A stretch of 64,000 nt of DNA, from assembly GCA_039619475.1 (NCBI GenBank), contig CM077115.1, positions 177,700,060 to 177,764,059 on the forward strand. Direction: 5' to 3'. A program made the translations under genes and the position numbers. Source of the stretch: Icerya purchasi (taxonomy: Eukaryota > Arthropoda > Insecta > Hemiptera > Monophlebidae). Every line of letters begins with the position of its first letter. Within the stretch, counting starts at the first letter, position 1. The notes below the pieces were generated by a model. The model saw only the letters and a program-made list of their open reading frames with translations. It had not been told where the DNA came from and ran no database searches. Positions 59,901-64,000 of this stretch are shown piece after piece.

Positions 59901-60701
59901 CCTTCCTGCTGCTCTATATTTACTGTTGAATCTGCTGCCATACTTCATGCAATTCTTTTTATCTCTTCCTCTTCTATCCTCTCGGATAAATTTCTTTTAA
60001 TAGCTGACTCTGAAAGTGTCTTGAAGGCGGTCTCTTCTCCCTTACCGTTGCCCTCTTTTGATCCTTTCATTCTCCTTATTCGCAATCTAAGTCACGAATT
60101 ATTCCTGTTCCGTTCGATCCAAATTGATTTATTGTGGATTCCTAGCCATGCTGGAATTGAGGGTAATGAGGTAGCTGATTCCTTGGCTCGCTCAGAAGCT
60201 TCCAATGGACATCCTCTTCATAAATTTTCCGCTCACAATATTAATCATATTTCCAAACAGTTTCACCTTAGATTATGGAAGGATATTTATTTTTCCCTTT
60301 TCTCAAATCCGAATTCCTTTTATCTTTCCGTTCAGCCCTTACCTTCTTTGACCAGATGGTTCGACATGTTTCCTTCCCTTTGTCGTCCCCTGATCACCGC
60401 TATATGTCGTCTTCGTTTCGGTCATACCTTTCTTCCTTCGTCATTTTATCATTTTTCCCTCGTCTCTTCTCCGCGGTGCCCTCTTCACCTAGAGGACTCC
60501 TTTTTTCTGTGTGATATCAATCACGTCTTCTTCGAATGTTCCTCACTCTCTTCAGAACGTTCTCTCTTTTATTCTCGGCTTTTGGATCTTCGTCTTCCTA
60601 CTCCATACAATGACTCTTATGTTCTCTCATTTCCTTCCTTGTCAGTTGTTCATATTCTAGCTTCTTTTATTGATTCAATCTCGCACCAGATTGAAATCTA
60701 A
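56964..60701 (+). CDS. Family 1 ORF2: APE endonuclease-RT-RNase H polyprotein
   Basis: An uninterrupted frame of 1245 codons, numbered here from 56964. The endonuclease that nicks the target is at residues 1-220: N-terminal ILQWNCRSL, E35 in LLSEIW, GGDWN (D138) and GSDHVPI (H213). Reverse transcriptase spans about 400-800: IPIPKK, FRPISLAPCLRKLFESML, FIDVSSAFDNV, GLPQGSCLSPTLFNIY, the YADD catalytic motif starting at 657 and a LGVLLNGRLSFHEH thumb. RNase H spans about 950-1080: FTDGSKSADGVG (D954), a glutamate in VESAAILHA, ADSESV, and PSHAGIEGNEVADSLA (H1062, D1072). A C-terminal Cys/His block, CDINHVFFEC, follows. All catalytic residues are present. There is no usable ATG at the N-terminus: the in-frame ATG at 56955 is followed after one codon by TAA, so the copy may be dead or may start by another means. 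Confidence 0.92.
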   Translation, partial: KLNILQWNCRSLRVNKDALEGLLDLHKIDVALLSEIWLKDSSDINFRGFTLVSSCRNDGYGGADVLIRNDILFYSHNIRLFSSSSSLLPNLVHISIPNNSTCPLNFISVYIPPNFDLRNFPFSGFFDSLPSPFIIGGDWNARSPFWGCSNYNSNGVILEDIFLHNNLFLLNDNSPTFYRNPTTFSSIDLTFTSPNLGFNCSWKTLNGTFGSDHVPIIISLNNFSPPVQPELLHTPQWYLPKTDWSMFRRVVDSFLPFINVDRNPISQYQSFTQSISFALSLSAPPYHSPLKNRSIYASSLWWNNDCKSAFDLCTSTFRSFRSCPSFPNFLAHKRANAKARFVLKRSKRAAWIKFCSSFSRSTPMTHVWKMAKAFRTPLSERPSYLNIPKDSLISFMDSVAPSYVPSLEEFHSPSPSINSTSHFLSSSFSLNELRASLSKSSSKSCPGIDGISFLIIKNLSIQSLETLLSIYNSFLLSCSTPPSWSAFIVIPIPKKNFSSFRPISLAPCLRKLFESMLNKRLVWFLEHNNLIPNNMFGFRPCLGPPDCISVFLSDIYNSYVNKNFTIAAFIDVSSAFDNVHLPTLRNIMLSLHLPDCVVSLIINLFQSRTVYLSTSCYSTSRKVFCGLPQGSCLSPTLFNIYTSHIASLPLNSSSLFYADDILIFSFFRNLTDAVLELNRSLATIENALSNIHLFVSPHKSAAMVFTFRSYNPSSINLTLSHYPVPLVESCCYLGVLLNGRLSFHEHISRLYTSCLKRINLLKSLSSYRWGGDPYILSLLYKSLILSKLDYCSYIYGNASKSLLLKLDRILNSCLRLCLGARKSTPIPAILSESKSLPLFIRRSYLGYRFLIKRLPSFSSRIIAAYCSIFHNWRFTPNRIPILSFISVRLANFSPYIFSYDKSPYFSLNYFSLLHPPHVFHLSSSAKFLPHSIVRSEFHMVLSSLYPNHSVIFTDGSKSADGVGAAFVFPSHNYSESFKLPSCCSIFTVESAAILHAILFISSSSILSDKFLLIADSESVLKAVSSPLPLPSFDPFILLIRNLSHELFLFRSIQIDLLWIPSHAGIEGNEVADSLARSEASNGHPLHKFSAHNINHISKQFHLRLWKDIYFSLFSNPNSFYLSVQPLPSLTRWFDMFPSLCRPLITAICRLRFGHTFLPSSFYHFSLVSSPRCPLHLEDSFFLCDINHVFFECSSLSSERSLFYSRLLDLRLPTPYNDSYVLSFPSLSVVHILASFIDSISHQIEI

Positions 60702-60801
60702 TATGTTATTCTCCTTTTGAACTATTACTTAGATTCCTTGGCTGATTGGGCTGTTGCTCTTCGTTGGCGTACCCATAAAAAAAAAAAAAAAAAAAAAAAA
60801 A
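60702..60801 (+). other. Family 1 3' UTR and A tail
   Basis: 75 bp ending TTGGCGTACCCAT, then 25 nt of A (60777-60801). The terminus parallels TGGCGCGCCCA and GACGCGCCCA of the 1-2233 and 2795-3919 copies, so a conserved G/C-rich hook precedes the tail. Confidence 0.88.
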
Positions 60802-63800
60802 CAAACTTTTGTTATGAAATATTATTATCTATTTTTAGAAACGAGAATTTCCATTGAGACATTAAGGGTTATGTGTCACCGATGACACACGATCGATTCA
60901 TTATTTAGCATTTCTTAATTATCTACTGGACGTCTATAAAAAAACAACCGGCGACAAAACACAGACTTCTCATATACTTTTTTTCATGTAGAATTTATCG
61001 GTAATTATTTATTTAGACAATGGAACTGTAACGCGGAAACTATAGTCGGGGATAGTGATGATAGTTTTTTTTGATATTTTCAAGGTGTTGCCGGCAGTGT
61101 AAAAATTTCACCGGAACGGAACATCGATGTGTGTAAGCACCTATATGTCACGGTGGGCTGGCTGAAGATAACTCTACCTCGTGTATACGTTTCAGTCCGA
61201 AATAGTCATTTTTTGATAGCCCGATTTAAAAAATTACATAAAAAGTATAAAAAAAGAAGCAAATTCTCGTGTACGCATATTTGATATCATCTGTGTATAA
61301 CTTCTAGAATTTATTGTCAGATTCCTATCTGCGCGATTCTTTATTCTGGTATAATGTTGAATAGAGGGTTCTTTTTGAGCTGATAAAAGGTTTTGTTTTA
61401 ATGAGCCAAAGAAGACTGTTCTATAAAAATTATAGAAGATTAGTATATCTCATAAGTAGTCTGTAGAATGACCATTTTTACGCCGGCGGTAATATCACGT
61501 AACGTATAACCTCTTTACATCACACTTATTACAGAGTAGTGTATCTGGGCGAGGCATCTCTACCCAGGTTCGAAAGATTTATATGTAACCTATTTAAGCG
61601 CTAAAATTTTTTACGTTCTATATTTGTTCACTCGGATAATAGGGAAGGGATTTACGCTATAAAAAGGAATAGAGATTACCTATATTCGCCATATTGCAGA
61701 TGTTCAGTGTATTAATTCCTATCATCCACAGGGTTATTGTAAATAGTAAAAAATCATACACCGCTTTCATTATCATTATCGTTATAATTTTACTCGTTCA
61801 CCGATAATGTTATAATTGCAACTGTACTTGTCTTACAATTTTACAAATGTCACTACAAATATGTTAATTCAGTATTACGCCCTACATTTTTACAGTATTA
61901 CGCCCTACATTTTTACAGTATTACGCCCTACATTTTTACAGTATTACTTCTATGTGTATACCTGTACATGAAAGCTATTGCGGGTTTTTTACTAATTTTC
62001 AGTAATTATATTTTTGCATTGTTACATATAGTGTTTTACTTTTCACATTAATTGGCGTGTTTATTATGAAGATGGAATTTCACTTATCGTTAGACTCCGA
62101 GAAAAATTTATTCGAAAATTAACGCGCTATTTCGTAACGCTAGGCGCATAAATTAAATTCGATTATTGTTCTACTCGTACGCAATCAGTATATCTAACGA
62201 TAATCACAGTTTCAATGATATATTAAAAATTTATCAAATTTATATTTAGCCACCCTCTCACTAGAAATATATTATTATTGTATTCCGTTAATTTAACATT
62301 ATCATTACTGTTATTATTATATCTTATTATACTTCTAATTATTATCCATTAGTATTTGGATTTATCTACAAACCGGCTACCGCAGCGCTCATCATTAATT
62401 TTCGTATTTATTTATATTGTCACACGAAGTAATAATTAATATGATTATATAAATATATCATTGGTTTTAATACTTTTATTAATTCTTCTTCCGTGACTAT
62501 TAAAATAACCGCCAGAAAGAATACTAAAATCATGCCTATTTTTCGAACGATGATCTAAAAATATTACTATATTTTAAATTGTTCAGATCCCAAAGTAAGG
62601 AGGTCGGTATACATCTGTGAAACTGTTATTTTTAAGTATAGCCCTTTGATCTATTATATTAATACTTATAGAAATATATATGTATATATTTATATATATA
62701 TCGATTGTAGGAGTTAACAAGAAAGAAAAAAAAGACTCGAAAGGTATTTCTTAAACGGAATGTTAGTTATTACGATGATATGGCGGCACTGGAACAAAAT
62801 AAACGCACCAAATCTAATCAAAAATGAGCGGATCCGTCTCTTTCTCCGATTGTTTTTTTTTTGAATCCCCCCTTATATAATACGTTTAACTGCCAAGACT
62901 GCTTTAATGTAAAGTCCACCAAAAGCAACGACTTTTATTCGAGAGGATCCCATGCTGTATCTTAAATTACTGCCAGTCGTACACGGATTTTGTAGGAAGC
63001 CTACATATAAATAATTTTGCGACACCTGTCCGGAGATGGTTTAGACTTGTTCGTGTCTGCAGATTTTACCCGGAGAATGCCACTAGGGACTGCAATAGTT
63101 GCTTTAATGTATTTCTTTGCGAGACCCAGAATCCCACTCCCGTGTGCATATACTCGTAACTGTGCGAGATAACATTGTAGGACGATTTTCATCGGTGAAT
63201 ATGTCGTTGAGTAGCTCTGCCGTTTCACGCCGACACGTTGAGTCTATATTCCATATTTTGTTCGATCGACAATTTCGAAAAGTAATCTGACGCGCTTCAG
63301 GAGTTTACAAATGATCTTCCTGCTGATGCAATTTCGTATATATTCGTTCGCCGCCAATTAGCGCGAATATGCTTTTTTACACATACTTTCTTATAGAAAG
63401 CCGTGCTCGCTTTAGGGAACGATAATTTTTGCCGCGGTAGGGACGAAACATCGGTCGCGTCAAAGTCCGCAACAAAACACGAACTAACGCCAGAGAAGAA
63501 AACTTTTTGCAACTTTTTCGATTGATCATTGAAATCTTCGTTTTAGTCGCGTTCGCAGCAACCGATTTCGATCTTTGAATGTGTACGGCTTTTCGATGCG
63601 CGGCGGATTAATTTTCGTAATGGTTGGATTATTTCGCGACCAAGTTGCGTTTTTAATGATGGATAGGAGAGCAAAGTGAGCATCAAGACGGGGCCGGTGC
63701 TGCCTGAACGGAGGCGTGATGACAGCGAGCTTAAAAATTATTCGCAGACAGCTCGACTAAGTCGAACTTGGGGCTGGGAAAACCGTTAACCGAAGACAGT

Positions 63801-64000
63801 CGGCCACGTCTGAAGTCGACGAAACAGAGTATCCCCTACAATAAATCCTCGGGCCTGCGATGCAAAAGTTGCTCGCCTTTTCAGAGCGCAGTCTGTAATC
63901 TGCACTTTATGAAAGCTTTCAGCAGCTTTTCCTTCGTCGGGCGCGCTAATTTTCTTTATCTTTCTCATTATGCCCGGAAAAGTGCAAAGTTTTCTCGGGA
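60802..64000. other. No gene recognised
   Basis: AT-rich sequence. Frames of 60-75 codons on the minus strand near 63001-63228, 63297-63512 and 63786-63968 show no motif. A tandem repeat at 61871-61947 is listed separately. Confidence 0.4.
61871..61947. repeat. 23-bp tandem repeat, 3.3 copies
   Basis: The unit AGTATTACGCCCTACATTTT plus TAC starts at 61871, 61894, 61917 and 61940 (partial). The copies look identical. Confidence 0.95.

Larger units (their letters stand above)
54346..60801 (+). mobile_element. Near-complete family 1 non-LTR retrotransposon
   Basis: Two-ORF LINE: ORF1 at 54966-56654, spacer, ORF2 open from 56964 to 60701, 75-bp 3' UTR and A tail (60777-60801). The 5' end is not defined. 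I could find no target duplication of the 3' flank (CAAACTTTTGTTATG), so 54346, just after the SINE, is only an outer limit. The presence of APE endonuclease, RT, RNase H and a knuckle-bearing ORF1 places it in the I/Jockey/LOA-type assemblage. It is the source-like member of the family that peppers this window. Confidence 0.9.

Overview
This is eukaryotic DNA of roughly two-thirds A+T. It carries many simple repeats and is packed with animal-type retrotransposons. The element set is non-LTR retrotransposons with RNase H, a Ty3/gypsy-type LTR element, a tRNA-headed SINE and a hAT-type MITE. Together with obvious CpG-containing stretches and the absence of bacterial gene organisation, this suggests an arthropod, most likely an insect. 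A hymenopteran would fit the AT-rich but not CpG-depleted look, but that is inference. I could not recognise a single host protein-coding exon, true tRNA gene, rRNA or CRISPR array, so the window reads as intergenic or intronic heterochromatin-like DNA.

The dominant component is one family of non-LTR retrotransposons (LINEs), called family 1 here. Its best copy runs from about 54.3 to 60.8 kb. It has ORF1 (Gag-like, long asparagine tract, three zinc knuckles), then a T-rich spacer. ORF2 follows (APE-type endonuclease, reverse transcriptase with YADD, RNase H, C-terminal Cys/His motif), then a short 3' UTR and an A tail. At least nine more decayed copies lie on both strands: 1-2233 (+), 2425-2690 (-), 2795-3919 (+), 25170-25964 plus 31969-32460 (+, split), 38140-41127 (+), 42580-42930 (+), 44667-45210 (-), 45966-46780 (-) and 52150-52905 (-).

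Left part (0-25 kb): three family 1 fragments; an unrelated minus-strand RNase H LINE remnant (5.5-6.4 kb); a 112-bp-arm foldback (7.9-8.3 kb); a GC-rich insert followed by a 14-bp tandem array (9.5-10.3 kb); a long stretch without recognisable genes with one perfect 38-bp hairpin (15.8 kb); a minus-strand I/Jockey-like LINE remnant with a TAA-rich tail (19.9-21.2 kb); and an RTE/R4-like reverse transcriptase remnant (23.7-24.3 kb).

Middle part (25-45 kb): a 6.0-kb gypsy-type LTR retrotransposon (25965-31964) with two 1031-bp LTRs that look almost identical. It has lost protease, reverse transcriptase and RNase H, and it splits a family 1 pseudogene. It keeps a coiled-coil gag, a 77/78-bp tandem array and a broken integrase. 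Next come a pair of inverted ~300-bp arms enclosing 3 kb (33.9-37.4 kb), a long decayed family 1 ORF2 (38.1-41.1 kb), a tRNA-like SINE head and a perfect 21-bp hairpin (41.8 kb).

Right part (45-64 kb): a tRNA-derived SINE with two further partial copies; a LINE-in-LINE insertion with an 11-bp target duplication and reading-frame continuity; a 117-bp tandem duplication; a hAT-type MITE inside a family 1 fragment; the near-complete family 1 element; and about 3 kb of apparently non-coding DNA with a 23-bp tandem repeat.

Nothing here works as a pathway. The elements interact by nesting, which gives relative ages: the LTR element, one family 1 copy and the hAT MITE are each younger than the element they sit in.
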